Shown: positions 44,508-57,646 of the stretch, in pieces | How the letters are laid out: every line of letters starts with the position of its first letter | Position numbering within the stretch: position 1 is the first letter of the stretch | NCBI GenBank assembly: GCA_034769895.1 | Contig: CM068375.1 | Span: 258,137,268 to 258,201,267, forward strand | Direction: 5' to 3' | DNA: 64,000 nucleotides | From: Magicicada septendecula | Taxonomy: Eukaryota; Arthropoda; Insecta; Hemiptera; Cicadidae | Notes under the pieces: generated by a model | Told to the model about the DNA's origin: nothing | The model's input: the letters and a program-made list of their open reading frames with translations, nothing else | The model's database searches: none | Position numbers and translations under genes: made by a program

Positions 44508-47190
44508 GTAATCATTTTCTTACTAGTGAAAACGTAGTGACGTTTGTACACACTTAACTTTTAGTTACCGGATAACGTAATGTGTTTTCCTTCTCCACAT
44601 AACTTTAGTAAAACGTAATCTTTTACTAATTTTATCTGTGTTCTTCGATATTCATAACCGTATTTGAGGATATTTTTAATGCCAAATAAACTTACCTAAT
44701 AAAAACGTGAATAACGTTCAACCTTTGTCAGTCGCGGTTTCAAATATTGATATGAAAATTACATAAACAGTCAAGCATTTTGCTCAGTTACAGAATTTAA
44801 TTACATTTTTTAAGTCATCTAAACACATGTAATGTTATCTTAAGAATTGACGTTAATAAAAGCATAACTGTTTCATGACAACATTTTAACATAGTTTGGT
44901 CGATTGTTAATTACTATTCGTAAACATTTTTATTATGTTAATGTTAAATATATCAGCATACAGACGTTGAAATAAGAACGGTGACTGTGATTAATCATCG
45001 TCATGTTCTTGATTTACAGAATTATGATTTGGGCGTGATAATCTTTCATGACAGGATCTAAGAATGTTATGTATATTTTTGTATATATATTAATTATAGT
45101 AATGTTAATATTTTTATGATCTGCTCCTGTTTGTTGGCTAAAATATATAATACCTTCTACACATCACGTTAACTTTTTTTATTTTTTAGACGAGACGTCT
45201 TTATTATTTACAGTTTTGTACAATATTTGAATACTAACGTATTCAAATTCTCCTCGAATGCATGCAATATTTGATTATTGAAGATAATCGTGCATGCAAT
45301 AAAAACTTCAATTCTATTATTGTTTGTTCTATTATAGTAAAAAGTGTACTTCATTTTACTTCATTTGTATTTAACTTATCATAAAATTAAATTCATAATA
45401 TTTTTACAAGCAAAAATTGTATTTCCTCTTATTTTAGTACTAATACATTTGGAATATGTTAATTTATGAATTTTCAGTTACCGTCAATTAGTAAATATAC
45501 GTCTACTAGTGACCCTAGAGTTTGTCAGAAAAATAATATTATTATTGTTACATAGTAGCCTATCGATCGAGTTCATTGTTTATTTTAAACGCATTATTCA
45601 GTAGTTCATTAGGCGTATCACGTCGTATTATATCTCATAAGCTTTTCAGGAAAGATAGAGTTGACTTACCGCAACAGATGGCAGAACTGTATTTATTCAG
45701 TTGCATTTATGAATGAACCTTCTTCAAACTACGTACTACACGATTAAAACAACCCGATGTATTTAGTCACGTGTAAAATATAAAGTAGTCAGTAAAAGAA
45801 TGATGTTATCGGTATATTCGACAGGTATCGAAACCAACGCCACATTACAATCATTATAAGGTACGCACACGTGATTGAAATCGCAGTGTATACATACAAA
45901 CGTCACATGTCACTCAAAACATCAAGATCTGCTCACAGTAAAATAATAAGATTTTATAAACATATAGTATTTATAGCGTTTATAGTGTCTTATATAACGA
46001 TTATATAAGAGGAAATTTGTATCAAATTACATTAATTTTTTGAAAATTTGTGTTTTGAGAAATTACGTTTGTAAAAAAACATTAAGCAATATCGGTAAAC
46101 AACAATATCGACATAATATTTCCTAGCAATTGATATAATAATTCGTGTATACTTAGGTCTGTAAGCGCCCCGCGCACGTGCGTGTCTCATGCGCGTCCTA
46201 AGAAATCTGTTTTACCCTGTCTACAAGTAGAATTCGCGATGTTTACTCGCTGATCACGTCCAGCATTCTTTGTCTCGACTCTAAACCTATAAACGACGCA
46301 TTTTCACGTTCCACCTTACAAGTCATTCATGCGCTATTATTCCACCCCTGGAACTGCAACCACGGCCGTTTGTTATCGCTTACTGCAGCGTTTCGTAATT
46401 GCAGGTTAAAGAAGGTAATTTATCGCGAATAGTAATATTTTCATCGCACAGGTGTTTTCCATGGCTTCTATATTTATGAATAGGCCTACTATTCAGCTCT
46501 GACGTCTTACAGTGTCCGACCCTTTCAGCTCGCTTTTCTCTATCATTCTTTTCCATTCTATATATCTAGGTTCTTTTTCATTTGCCGTTTTTCACCATGT
46601 TTTAATCTCTGCCAACTATATGTTTTCTTAAATATTTATAAGCCTTTATGATATTATACCTTTTTACTAGATAACGTCTTCAATCGTAAAGCAAAAAACT
46701 ATTAACACAATAACTAATGCTGTACACCTATAAAACTCGGACATGCAACCCATGAACACTACATTTATTGCTTTACAGAGTTAATACAAAGAAATCTTTA
46801 CAGTCAGGAAAGTATGAAAAAGACTGCTTTTGTGACATTCCCTTAGTCAAATGATGTACCTACTTATTATAATACACATCACAGATGTTATTATTACACA
46901 TGCCCACAAAGCTGTAGGCCTACTTATGGATGGAAATATCGCTGGACAGTTGAGCTCTCCTCACCTTTGACCTCAGATGTGTGGTGACTTATATCACATC
47001 TGCTTCCGATGTCGCTGCAGCACATATCGAGCTCTGGCTTCCCAAACTAGCCTTTTCCAGACATCCCGGGAGTCAAATCACAGTTTCTCTGTTTTCTTCA
47101 CACACTGTGTTCCTCTTTGCTTTATCCTCTAACTCCTCCATTCCTTCTTATCATTCATTTTTGTCTCTCCATTCTCTTATCTCCATGCAT
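44508..47190. other. Noncoding AT-rich stretch
   Basis: No supported gene. Two exact TAGGCCTA octamers fall here (46481-46488, 46915-46922). Frames near 46981-47311 are short and overlap the start of a minus-strand LINE relic. Confidence 0.5.
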
Positions 47191-47560
47191 TTATGTCTTA
47201 ACGAAACTGATCTTCATAATTCGTTTCAGCTTATGCCCTGAGTTTTCACTTAATTTTCAATTCTCTTATAGGTGTCTTACTGCCATAAGAGAATTTTTTT
47301 TGTTTCCATAATCTCCTCCGAGTTTCTTCTTTCCCTTACAGCACAACAAAATTCTTCGCATATGCTACTGTTTGAACTGGCTTCTGCAGTACTGTTTCTT
47401 TGGCTTCCATTAGGGTAAATAAAATGGCCGATGATTCACTTCCTTGTCTCACTCCCATATCCACCTCTACACCCTACAATATATTCCTACCGTTTAATTG
47501 AGCTCTTTTGATCCTTAAGTTCATTGGTGAGTTCATTGGTCCTTGTGTACAACCTGCTGT
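47190..47560 (-). mobile_element. Decayed non-LTR reverse transcriptase fragment
   Basis: Minus-strand pieces read EVDMGVRQGSESSAILFTLM, the reverse transcriptase motif B region (usually GVRQGDSLS), and then TVAYAKNFVVL, which aligns with the YADD motif C where both aspartates have been lost (AKN). Spacing between the two motifs is shorter than normal. The rest is too decayed to place. Clade unknown. Confidence 0.5.
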
Positions 47561-48303
47561 CCTCTCCTTCCCAGACTGCTACTGCTCCTTGCTTTGACCG
47601 TTGTCCTCAACCCGCTTCCTTATCCTTTATCTTCTGTCAACCCCAGAGGCTTTATGTTTTCAATCACTGCCTCGTCTTACGTTATCTTCTGGGCTTTCGT
47701 CTACTTAATTTCAATCCTCTATTAGTTGCCTCCCAACTTACTGTTTCTATTATCTCTTCCGGTCTTCTTGCTTCCCATACCTGCACAGTTAATCGTTCAC
47801 GTACGTTACTGTTTCGACCGTCTTCTGGAATACTGTCTTTCACACCTCATACTTCATCATTACACCCACCAGGCAACACCGAACAATACAGTCGATATTC
47901 CATTTCCTTGTCTCGCTCTTATATTTGCGTTTATCTCCTTAATCTTTTCGTTGTACGTAATCACTACCTCTTATTATCCTTCTAAATTCATTTTACTTAT
48001 CTTACTACTTTCTAAGAAAAGTCACTTACTTTGCAACACTTATTAACATACCTCTCTTCAAACTACCAAGCGCCTGTAAAAAAAAAAAAAAAAAAAACCA
48101 TTAGCAATTTAATATTCTGTTAGTAACGTTTTGTGCTTGTTAGTATAATATATAATTAAAAAAAAAAATAAACTCCATTATTTCAGTCCTGTACCTTGGT
48201 TTCGTTACCTATATTATCCAATTTGCGACAGATGTTCCGTTACAGGTGTTTTATGAATATAATCGTTTTAATCTGAGTTTAATTGGTTTTATACTTTTCT
48301 TAG
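47561..48303. other. Noncoding stretch, pyrimidine-rich
   Basis: Several overlapping plus-strand frames (up to 153 codons) are leucine-, serine- and proline-rich and reflect TCT/CTT composition; I see no domain. An A-run lies at 48078-48097. Confidence 0.45.
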
Positions 48304-48466
48304 TGTAAAGCGACAAAAGAGTTCTGGTGAGAATAGTGAGAGTGATGCAACGGTCTCCGGTCAGAATCATCTGGCTTCATCAATCATCACTTCTTCGAAC
48401 ACCACAACCAGCTGGAAAATACCAGTGATCTCTACTCCTATCTGGGAAAACCTCTTTAGGAATTCG
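48304..48466 (+). other. Candidate internal exon (163 bp)
   Basis: A pyrimidine-rich acceptor (TTTTATACTTTTCTTAG) ends at 48303, and a donor CG|GTAATG starts at 48467. Between them one frame is open for 54 codons: VKRQKSSGENSESDATVSGQ, then a serine/threonine-rich part ending IPVISTPIWENLFRNS. The frame in fact stays open to the TAA at about 48576, so a terminal exon is also possible. Composition is less AT-biased than the flanks. I do not recognise the protein. The phase does not fit direct splicing to the 44448-44507 candidate. Confidence 0.3.
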
Positions 48467-48577
48467 GTAATGTCCAGGGATCGTCCGTACGGTCGTGTTA
48501 TAAAATCGTCACTCCATTACCAAGTTCACTCATTCCGCGATTGCGTAGGCGACCGAAGATTAATTATATATAATTAA

Positions 48578-48714
<137 letters not shown>

Positions 48715-48733
48715 ATATATTATATATATGGGG

Positions 48734-48764
<31 letters not shown>

Positions 48765-49597
48765 ACAGACAGACAGATTAGCTACAAATAAATATCACAT
48801 AATCTTATACGAAATTAAACGTAAGACAATATGGATTGACCTCTACAACAAATGGGTCTAAAAAACTCCTAGAGTCATCACTGTTCTTCAAGGAAGCCAT
48901 ATGGCCGTATTATTATTGAAAACATACCTCTATTATGAACAGTGAATTAGACTAAACATGCTGAGTGAAAAATAATAACTTGAAAACGTGTTGTGTGAAG
49001 AGAATTAAATCAAAGAGATTACTTTAATTTTACACGTTTTTAAGCGTGTTTTGCTATAACTTTTGTCTACAAACGTGGGATTCGTGTTCTTTAAAATCTT
49101 ATTGTCAAGCCGACCGACACATACATATAGGCGAACACCGAAAGAAGTTATGACTGGCTTAAATGAAAACAACACATTTAAATCAAAATCAAAACTGAGA
49201 AACAAGTATATCATTACGTTCTTCAACTGATTATAACTGATATAATTAACAAATCAATATAAGAGAAGGATCCTTGGTTTCATCAAATGTCGGTAAGGGG
49301 GTCTGACATATCGATTAAATTATGAAAGAAAGAACTCGAGTGAAAATTAATAACCGGAGAATTATTAGATGGCTTCAGTGATAAATGACGCTTTTAACAT
49401 TTGCCTTGAAACCTGGTGCGGTTTGAAACCTCTTGCCTTCAGCACACGTGATGCAACTAGGCTATAAACGTACATGTTGTAGGCGTAATGATAAACGGTG
49501 TTGGTACTGTAATGCTTGTCTCCCACACGTTTGTGGTGTACTGTCAAAGTAACAGGAAGTTATTTAGTACCAAATGTGCCAAAACGAATTAAATTTG
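48765..49597. other. Noncoding stretch
   Basis: No gene seen. Confidence 0.5.
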
Positions 49598-49690
49598 TCT
49601 TCTTCTTCTTCTTCTTCTTCTTCTTCTTCTTCTTCTTCTTCTTCTTCTTCTTCTTCTTCTTCTTCTTCTTCTTCTTCTTCTTCTTCTTCT
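49598..49690. repeat. (TTC)n microsatellite
   Basis: About 30 perfect TTC units followed by three GCT units. The polyserine and polyphenylalanine frames here are repeat artefacts. Confidence 0.95.
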
Positions 49691-49779
49691 GCTGCTGCTA
49701 GATTTAGGCATGCTGCCTGTTCTGCAGACTATTTAAAATTGGGCCTTAATTATTTAAAAGCACCAAAACAAATACAATT

Positions 49780-50010
49780 AACAAACAGAATTATCACTGT
49801 TGCACACCACTATATTACATTAAACAATCCTTATATTAAACAATTATTATATTAAATAATCTGATTATATTAAACGATCAGATTATTGTTATTTCCGATC
49901 TGACGATGAGCTGTGAACCTCGAAACCGATAATCGGAATAATTTTTCTATAGTGGTATGCAACAGATAATTCTATTTGTGATTATAACCACTAACACAAC
50001 TTTCTTAATC
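49780..50010 (+). repeat. Family A repeat, copy 2, with hammerhead-like core
   Basis: The block from ACAGAATTATCACTGTTG through the core at 49895-49936 to ACACAACTTTCTT matches the 14.0-14.2 kb palindrome. The left arm is only partly kept (CACCACTATA) and is followed by TTAAAC-type short repeats. In the core, CCGAT (49895-49899) pairs with ATCGG (49932-49936), CTGACGA is at 49900-49906 and GAAA at 49922-49925. Stem II is reduced to GAG/CTC, and stem III is imperfect (ACCGAT). Confidence 0.75.
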
Positions 50011-50221
50011 AAAAAACAAATAGTGTCTATCACAAATTTGATAAGATATTACGATAAAAAAAAATCTTCCTAAAATTTGAAGAATCCGCTTAAGGAAATA
50101 AAATATGAAGAAGAAACGACGCGAGAGTCAATAATAAATTCTTCTGCTTTTAATACATTTAGAAGAAAGATCATCCTTTGCTTAGACACCCGAGCGAGAG
50201 AGGAAGGGTAATAAACTTAAC

Positions 50222-50409
50222 AAGATCACAATAAAACAAAAACGAGACGTTTCGGCTCTGCCTCCGACGGCTTTCCTCAGTGATGCGGCAAAGAGGTAAC
50301 AGATCACGCGTTAACCTTCTCGCGTGATCTGTTATCTCTTTCCCGCATCACTGAGGAAGGCCATCGAGAGCACAGCGATAACGTCAGGTTTTGTTATATT
50401 GTGAATCTT
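50222..50409. repeat. Palindrome (family C)
   Basis: Arms 50222-50310 and 50321-50409 are reverse complements around TTAACCTTCT. The inner part (CCTCAGTGATGCGG, AGATCACGCG) is nearly perfect and the outer part is diverged. On the minus strand the left arm reads CACTGAGGAAAGCC and later GCCGAAACGTC, another CTGANGA...GAAAC arrangement, though its stem II does not pair well. Confidence 0.85.
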
Positions 50410-52880
50410 GTAAAGTTTATTATAATTATACTTTACGGATAGTGTTGTTATCATGGGCCTACTTTGCTATAACAACCATAATTTTATTAACGATGGACCG
50501 TGGCCTAACAGCCCGGCAGTTGTTTGACAATCAGATACCGACCGTGGAAGCCTGCATTAAGAGGAGAGGGGGTTTACCCCATGGGAAAGAATTTTTGTCT
50601 GAAATTCGACTGTGGCCCCATGTGGTGCAAAACAGGGGCGATCCGCTATAGGAAGCACGACCCGACGGAAACATACAAACAAATTGCCTGGATAGTAATC
50701 AACAAGATTCCAGTTGCTCTCTTAGTCTAATAAACTACTTATAAGAAATCATTAGAAGCGTAACGGCTGTAATTGCGTAGTGTATAATTATATTTCAAAC
50801 TAAGACAAGAAAATAAGGGGTCCGAAAGCTAAGGTAAAGTATAACTTTAAACGGAACAGATATACCAGCAGTAACAGCAAAATCACACGGCGAGCAATGT
50901 AATTTCTTCTCATTATACCTCCAATCATCTCCTTCTTCTTCTCCTTTTTCTCCTCCTCCTCCAACTCCTTCTTCTTCTCCTTTTTCTTATTCTTCCTCTC
51001 CTTCTCTTCCTTCTCCTCCTCACGCGCTTTCTTCTTCTTCTTCTTTTTCTTCTTCTTCTTCTTCTTCTTCTTCTTCTTCTTCTTCTTCCTCTTATTTCTC
51101 TAGTTCTGTTCCTTCCTATTTTTTCTCCTGTACTTTTCTTTGGTCATAAGTGTGAATATACGAAGCACGATCCAGATCTCACAAGGAGGCCTGTTTCGTA
51201 CATGTAGCCTACTTTCAAACTCACATGTTTCATTTGTTCGATGGAGTGAAAGTCAACACATACTAGCCTTCGTAACATATACATACATTACTTTAATACA
51301 TCTGTATGTAAGAGAGGATACAAAGTTTTTAGGCATAAGTATTTTATATGATTGACGTAATTTTTTTACACAAAAATTCACGTGTTCTGAAGACATTTCA
51401 CTTAGTGGCAGTAAGTCATGTCACTTTCGTCATATTGGTTAGGGTCTTTTTGCTCTCATTTTAAAAAGCAAATCGTCATTCCTAATAATAACTGCCGGGT
51501 GCCAACCTACCTAAAAGTTTAAATGCTCTTGAAAATTTTTCAAATAATGAACAGACCCTCAAGGCTCTGCGCATAATAAAAACGATAATTCCTAGGCGCT
51601 TTGTGTTTTTCATCAGTGCTTCGTGTTTAAAAGTATGCCTATAGACTCCATAACCTAATCCTACATGGTCAATATGGTGACGTTAATTAAGAAACAGCGT
51701 AACAAGATATTAACTTACTTCGTATTATTACAAATTTGAGTAGAAACCTCTTTTCCAACCTTTCCCACTAAAATATTTGACTTCAGGAGAATATTTTACG
51801 GTATAATAGTTTCTTTGTGTTGTACTCCTTTCCGTAGTCTTTTTCTATGTGAAGTTTATCATTCTTCTATGACCGCAGTCATAACCGTAGTTTTGCCTTC
51901 GCAACAAATACGGTGTTATTTTTTTCTCTTTCCTCTGTGTTTAATGCGACTTACACATTTCCTAATTTGAAATAACTTCTCACCACGATCTAAGATACTC
52001 CAATGCTGAAATTTATCTGCTTCATATTATTAATTTTTTCCTCAAGGTATTACAAAATGACAAAAAATTTATTCAAAAGTTTTAAAGACAAAATCCTTTT
52101 GTTTTCCTTTTTCTCTTTTTTGTAAATTGAATATTCATTAAGCATGAAGTTTGGATTCGTTATAAAAGGAACCAAAAAATCATCTTCGTACTTTACAATT
52201 CTCAAAGAAACTGTCTGAAACGGTAATAGCTATGAAAGAATCCAAACCCTCTAATCAGTAGGTCTTATACATCTTGGTGAATGTTTAATCTCTGTCGTTA
52301 CTGATAAAACACAGGTCATATAGTTTTCAAGAATTGTTTCACATAGCCTTTTACAACGAATTACGATGAATTATTAAAGAGAGAATCGTTATTATTGACT
52401 TCCCGGACGTCGCCACGAGTGGGAAGTCTGTTGCGTTCTCGTGGTTATGTTTGTTAAATGTTCTTTCATCGCATTCATTTGTCAATATTGGATCATTAGC
52501 TGAACCGTTCGATTCGGATGAAGTAGTGCATTACAGATACTAGAATACTCAGGTAATCTGATTTACCATTTATCAGTTTACCATAAAGTTCTAATTTAAT
52601 ATACCTTGGTGACTCATGCTAGCAAAGACGACAACTGAAGTGATCATACAGAACGATGCTCGGATGCTCTGTGTGGTCATCTCAGAACTACTTACTTAAG
52701 TAAGACGGATTTGTTTTGGGAGATTCGATGCAATTCGTATTGTGATTGACCTCTGACTTACTGCTAGGGACATAACGTATGATAACCGTGACTAAATGCT
52801 GTTTTACAAATATGGCGAAAGTCTGCTCTATTTCCACAAACTGGCTGAACAAAGTGGGCAAACGTTGTGCCACCACATAC
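50410..52880. other. Noncoding stretch with polypyrimidine tract
   Basis: No supported gene. A frame at 50391-50651 is not recognised. TTC/TCC-rich DNA fills about 50930-51090. Inverted GACTTCCC/GGGAAGTC segments near 52400-52432 may form a small hairpin. Confidence 0.5.
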
Positions 52881-53602
52881 GAGGGTCAGTTGAAAAGTTC
52901 GCGGAGCGACATCTATAGCTCACTGGTAGAACTAAAATCTCTCGTGTGCTGCAAGACGTATATTTCGCGTGAACACCTTTAATTTCCAGATATATCTGTA
53001 AATTTATTCCCTTTTTACCAGCTGTTTGAAATTTTTCTGTCATGCGTGTATTTAAAATGCACAAAATCATACATCGTGTTGTGATGAATTTTCTGTTAAA
53101 AACGTTTTAGCGCCAATGGAAAATCAAAACGAAATTGTAAATGTGGTAAGAGATGCAGCGCCTTTAGAGACAACGGCAAGTGGGGCACACTCGAGTTTAA
53201 ACGTGGTCGTACAAGCACTGAAGACTATCCCAGCAGTGGACGTCCAAAAAGTGCAACAAAAAATGACATTATTGAAAACATTTCATAAGGTGTTGGAAGA
53301 CCGCAGATTGAGGAGTGAATTACGTTGCTGAAATCATAGGCATCTCATATGAGCATGTGCACTTTAACTCAAGAACTTGGTGTGTAAAAGCGTTGTGCAA
53401 GATGGCTGCCGCATCTAGAGTTGCATTTTTTGGGCGTCCAGTGCGGGGGGGGATCATCTTCAGTGCTCGTACGACCACGTCTAAACTCAAGTGCCTACTT
53501 ACAAACCGCATCTTCTGACACGTTTACAATTTCGTTCTGAATTTCCGTTGGCGCTAAACAATTTTTAACAAAAAATCACACCACGATGTTTGATTTTATC
53601 CG
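52881..53602. mobile_element. Mariner fragment with inverted partial duplicate
   Basis: GAGGGTCAGTTGAAAAGTTC at 52881 resembles a mariner terminal repeat. A transposase start follows on the plus strand. The segment 53064-53236 is repeated as its reverse complement at 53437-53602 (shared TTTAGCGCCAA, ACGAAATTGTAAA and GTGGTCGTAC blocks), so a head-to-head pair shares the central 200 bp. No right terminus or TA pair could be fixed. Confidence 0.65.
53116..53440 (+). pseudogene. Mariner transposase N-terminal remnant
   Basis: Plus-strand frames read FKRGRTSTEDYPSSGRPKSA, then NDIIENI, KVLEDRRLR, AEIIGISYEHVHF and, shifted, TQELGV and CARWLPHLEL. This is the helix-turn-helix region of mariner transposases (usual pattern 'F..GR.S.ED.PR.GRP', 'V..DRR.T..E.A...GIS.G....L...L...KV.ARWVP'). 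Several frameshifts and stops break it. The DD34D catalytic domain is absent. Confidence 0.75.
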
Positions 53603-55482
53603 TTTTTCAAAGCCATCAAATTGTTTTCAAAATTTATAATTTTGTCACATTTTTATAGTATATACTAGTTTTGTATGCCCATTACTATAGAGCAGAAGGT
53701 TTTATATACACTTTTCGTAGCCTACTACTTCTATAATCATTTTTTAATTCATCATTGTAGCAGAAACGGAATCGAAATTCATTTCACATTAATGATGAAA
53801 TGTCATTTTCTACATCACTGATAAATATCTTCAGGCGGAGAAAAAGATGACAGAAGTGACTTGACGTCATGAAACGGGAATTCAATTGTTACCATTCAAA
53901 TAATAAAAAGAGATTTTGCATAACAGCTGAGCAAAGGAATGATGGAAATAGACTTACCGTGTCTTTTCTGACGATAGAAAGATTTTTTAGCAAAAAAAAA
54001 AACAGTAGAATTCATTACTGAGGCTAGAGGCGTAAATTCTACCAAATCCATGTCTGTCCCAACATTTGGCATGCATTCTCTTTCTTGTTTGCATTGTCTT
54101 CTTTCATTTTTTAATTGTAATCAAGGTAATATGCTCCCTATGTTTGTATTCAGCTGCAATATAAGGCGCCCAAGGCTCACTTTTCTCCCAAATGCTCAAC
54201 GCTTAAGCTCCTTCTTTACAATAAAATTTTAGAAGTTTCAAATCAATTGCAAGGTCTTAAATACTCCTCGTGCTTTGTTCTTCTGCACTTAGAGGTGATA
54301 ATCCTCTAAGTGGACACTCAACGTGGACACGCTTTCAGATAATTCAGGACATCTGTAACTATACCATATATCGCCCGTGACGGAAAATCAGTGCCAACAA
54401 TATTCGTGAATTTTCAGAAAACTCTGTGTAGAAGACGGAAAAGTGACTGTCAGTTCACACGAACGTTTTTGTTTACCAAGTCATCTTTCAACAAAGATGG
54501 TGTATCGTCAATTTCGGGTTCCATCGTTCGTGTTGTCTCTTTCCTCGATCCACACTTGGAACCACCTCCGAACCGTAGTCACTGTAAACTATTTGTAGTA
54601 CCAACTGCATTTCACTGGCTTCTGTGGCAGTGAATGAATAAAACAAGATATGCGCGTGCGCAATGAGATGTAAACCAAAACAGACCTCACTTTACGTCAC
54701 CACTCGTAACTTTGAGAAACAATAATGAAACAATGAAGCTTATTATGAAAATAATAATTGTTTGAAATAGCTCGTTTCTCGTTATAGTCAGACAAAGCCG
54801 TAACAGGTGGCACTGTCGATGCATGTTGCTACCATACGCCTACAATGTATCGTGTTAATATCAGTGAACTTTACTAACACTAAAACCTGCTAAGCGACAC
54901 AAAGGAATTGATTTCAATGCTTTCCAGCTTTAGACTTTCAATTTGACCTGCCGAAAAACAGGAAGGAGAGGCCAAAAAGACGTCTAGATCCTGAAACGTA
55001 CAGCCGGAATCAATAAATATCTTGCGTTACTTTCAATGTGTATTCTGCATTTCACTCATCTCGTTTGATCCCCTACTGACTTTTGACCGTCTGTACTCAT
55101 TTGTAGTCTGTATTTATTGTTCACCCGTCTCTTGTTCCTATTATATCTTTTAGTTCTACGTCTCCTGTTTATGCTGGGTGCCACACGTGAGAGCAAGCAA
55201 TAGGCCTACACAGGTCTCTCTTTTATTTTGCTCTGTGTGTATCACGACCGAAACTGACTGTTTTTACTTTACTCCCTCTTCTGCACGTTGGTGGTAAAGT
55301 ACTATCCAAAATTTGGATAGTATTCAACGTACTCTACGGATTTCCATACACTGATATTCTTTCTTAGACACTAGCTCGTGACTATGATTTCCTATCACTG
55401 ATTAGAATTAGTATCATCTACCCCTTGAAGTACATATAATGTGGGTATATAGTATCGTTTCCTCAATAACCCATCAGCTTAA
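53603..55482. other. Noncoding stretch
   Basis: No supported gene; short frames near 54050 and 54391 lack recognisable domains. One TAGGCCTA octamer is at 55201-55208. Confidence 0.45.
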
Positions 55483-56162
55483 GCTGATGATGTGATAGTG
55501 GATAAATCAAGACAACGGCTGCTTGGGGTTCAAAAGAGCTAAATAAAAAATCCACTGGAATGGGACTGAATGTAAATATCAGCAAAACTAAATACATGCT
55601 AATTTTCCATCAGAAAGACGAACAAATCTGTATAATTTATGCATAGAGAGCAATTCATTTCAAGCCGTTAATAAGTTTAGATACCTGCGTTATATAATAG
55701 ATAATGAAGGGTACATAAACACGAAAGGATATAGGAGATATTATTTTAACAGTAGACAATTGAGAAACAAACTCATTAGTCACAACACAAAAATTAAAAT
55801 ATACAAGACACTTATCAGAACGGTTGTTGCTTGTGGAGGTGGGACGTGGACATTAGCCAAGAAACAAGAAACACTGAGAAGGTTTAAAAGAAAGATTGTA
55901 AGACGTGTTTCTGGCCCAGTTAAGTAAGATGATGAATGAAGAATAAGAAATAACCAGCAGATAGATGAGAAATTTGAAGCATGAGGCCATTGTAAGATTT
56001 GTAAAGGCTCAACGAATACAATGGCTTGGAAGATGTGCTGGAAGACCTCAGAAGAATGGATGTGAGAGTTACGCTGAGATGGCAACGGACAGGAGACACT
56101 GGAGAAGAATGGTTTTGGAAGCCAGGGTCACATTGGATTGTGGTGCTAAAGAAGGAGAATAA
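55483..56162 (+). mobile_element. Non-LTR retrotransposon fragment (copy 2)
   Basis: Same family as 5882-6764. It starts at an 18-bp palindrome CATCAGCTTAAGCTGATG that overlaps the RT catalytic motif (A-stop-ADDVIV, the tyrosine codon being lost). Next come FRYLRYIIDNEG-like and YKTLIRTVVACGGGTWTLAK blocks, with RFKRKIVRRVSGPV near 55880-55920. The C-terminal frame at 55965-56162 reads AQRIQWLGRCAGRPQKNG and SYAEMATDRRHWRRMVLEAR. Compared with copy 1 the GHLERMDD...RIRWLDD segment is deleted. Dead copy. Confidence 0.75.
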
Positions 56163-57646
56163 TGTGCACATTATTGTCTCCTGGTAATGTAATATGACAA
56201 AAATTCGAAATGTTCTATAATAAGTAATACAGCAAGGTATTCTCAGGCCACTGGTAAAGTTTCTTTTTTCCTTCCTTCTTTAGTGCAATTATGCTAATTA
56301 TTATGAATTATTAAATTATCCAATTATATATTAATGAATTGGGGCCTAATTAAATTTGTATGCCCCCACTTTCCTTTGGTGTCATTTATATTTAATATAC
56401 ATATGGAAAAGTAAATTATATTTGTCGGATTTGACTCAATATAGTTATCAAATCAATATGATTCACATGAGCATGTTAATCTGACATTTCAATGGGCGAT
56501 TTGAATGTGTCCACTGATAATTAGCATAACTCTTGAGACTCTTTGTAAGTAACAAGATAAAATCACTTGGAACGTGATAAATTAATTGTTGAGGTTAATT
56601 GCAATAATGAACGCAAGATATATGTATATATTGTACTGGTTTATTTTTTTATTACAAGTATTGTAATAAAGATCTGTACCTACTGTTATTATATTTTTTA
56701 TTTACCAGTACATGTAAAGAAACTCTTTTTCTCAGGGTTAATGATTATTAAGTTATTTTATCGTATTTACGATTATATCTATTAAATTCTTTTCTTTAAA
56801 CCAACCCAGATTCAGTTAATGGGTAGTACTTTGGTAATTAACCATGTAAAAAAATAACTAACGTATTAGTGTAACTTAACCGTCTCTGAATTCTTCTAGC
56901 TGCCACGGGTTCACTTCTGGTTGTTTACCTTTCTTCAACAGCAATATTCCGCTTGGCAATCTGTTTCTTCACACGAATCTCTTATTGCTCTTACCGCTGG
57001 ATACCGCTCTCCAAGATTACTGCAACACCGATGTCTCCTTTGAACACTTAATTATTCGTTAGGGCCACTGAAACTCTTCTCCAGTCCAAGATTTTCCTCT
57101 TCTGTCGTCGTTCTATTCAGGATATTGTTATATTTTTTGTATTATTATTTATTTATTCGATATTATAATCAAACTCTGGAATCACTATTCAAAATCCTTT
57201 GCTTTATTTTCTTTTCCAAGTTACATTACTTTTATAATGTACAACAGTTATTATAAATTAATATTCTTACTGTGACTCTGATTGAATTAAAAATTAGACT
57301 CTATTTACATAATTCCTCTGTTTCATATTTATAGTATTCAATATTAAATTATATTACTCATGTTACTTTCCTTAGATATAAATTTAGACTCCTTTTACAT
57401 AATTCCTCTCTTTCATCTTTATAGTATTTGGTATTAAATTAGACTAATAGGCCTACATTTTTTCTTCATCACTCACTAAAAAAACAAAACAATCTCTAAC
57501 AATTTACATATTTGCCACATTGATAATTCCCTACCTTCGTTACATCTTTTTATCATATACCTCTTAAAAACTTATATAACTTTTCTACTTCTTATTAAAT
57601 ATATTTATTTTATGTCTAATATTCTGAATTCTAGTTTGTATTTATA
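56163..57646. other. Noncoding AT-rich stretch with a 90-bp-period duplication
   Basis: A block starting TTAGACTCTATTTACATAAT at 57294 recurs from 57384 with several changes. No gene seen. One TAGGCCTA octamer at 57448-57455. Confidence 0.5.

Noticed and set aside
50391-50730. Two overlapping frames of 68-86 codons
   Set aside because: No recognisable domain or exon boundaries; the two frames compete and neither has support.
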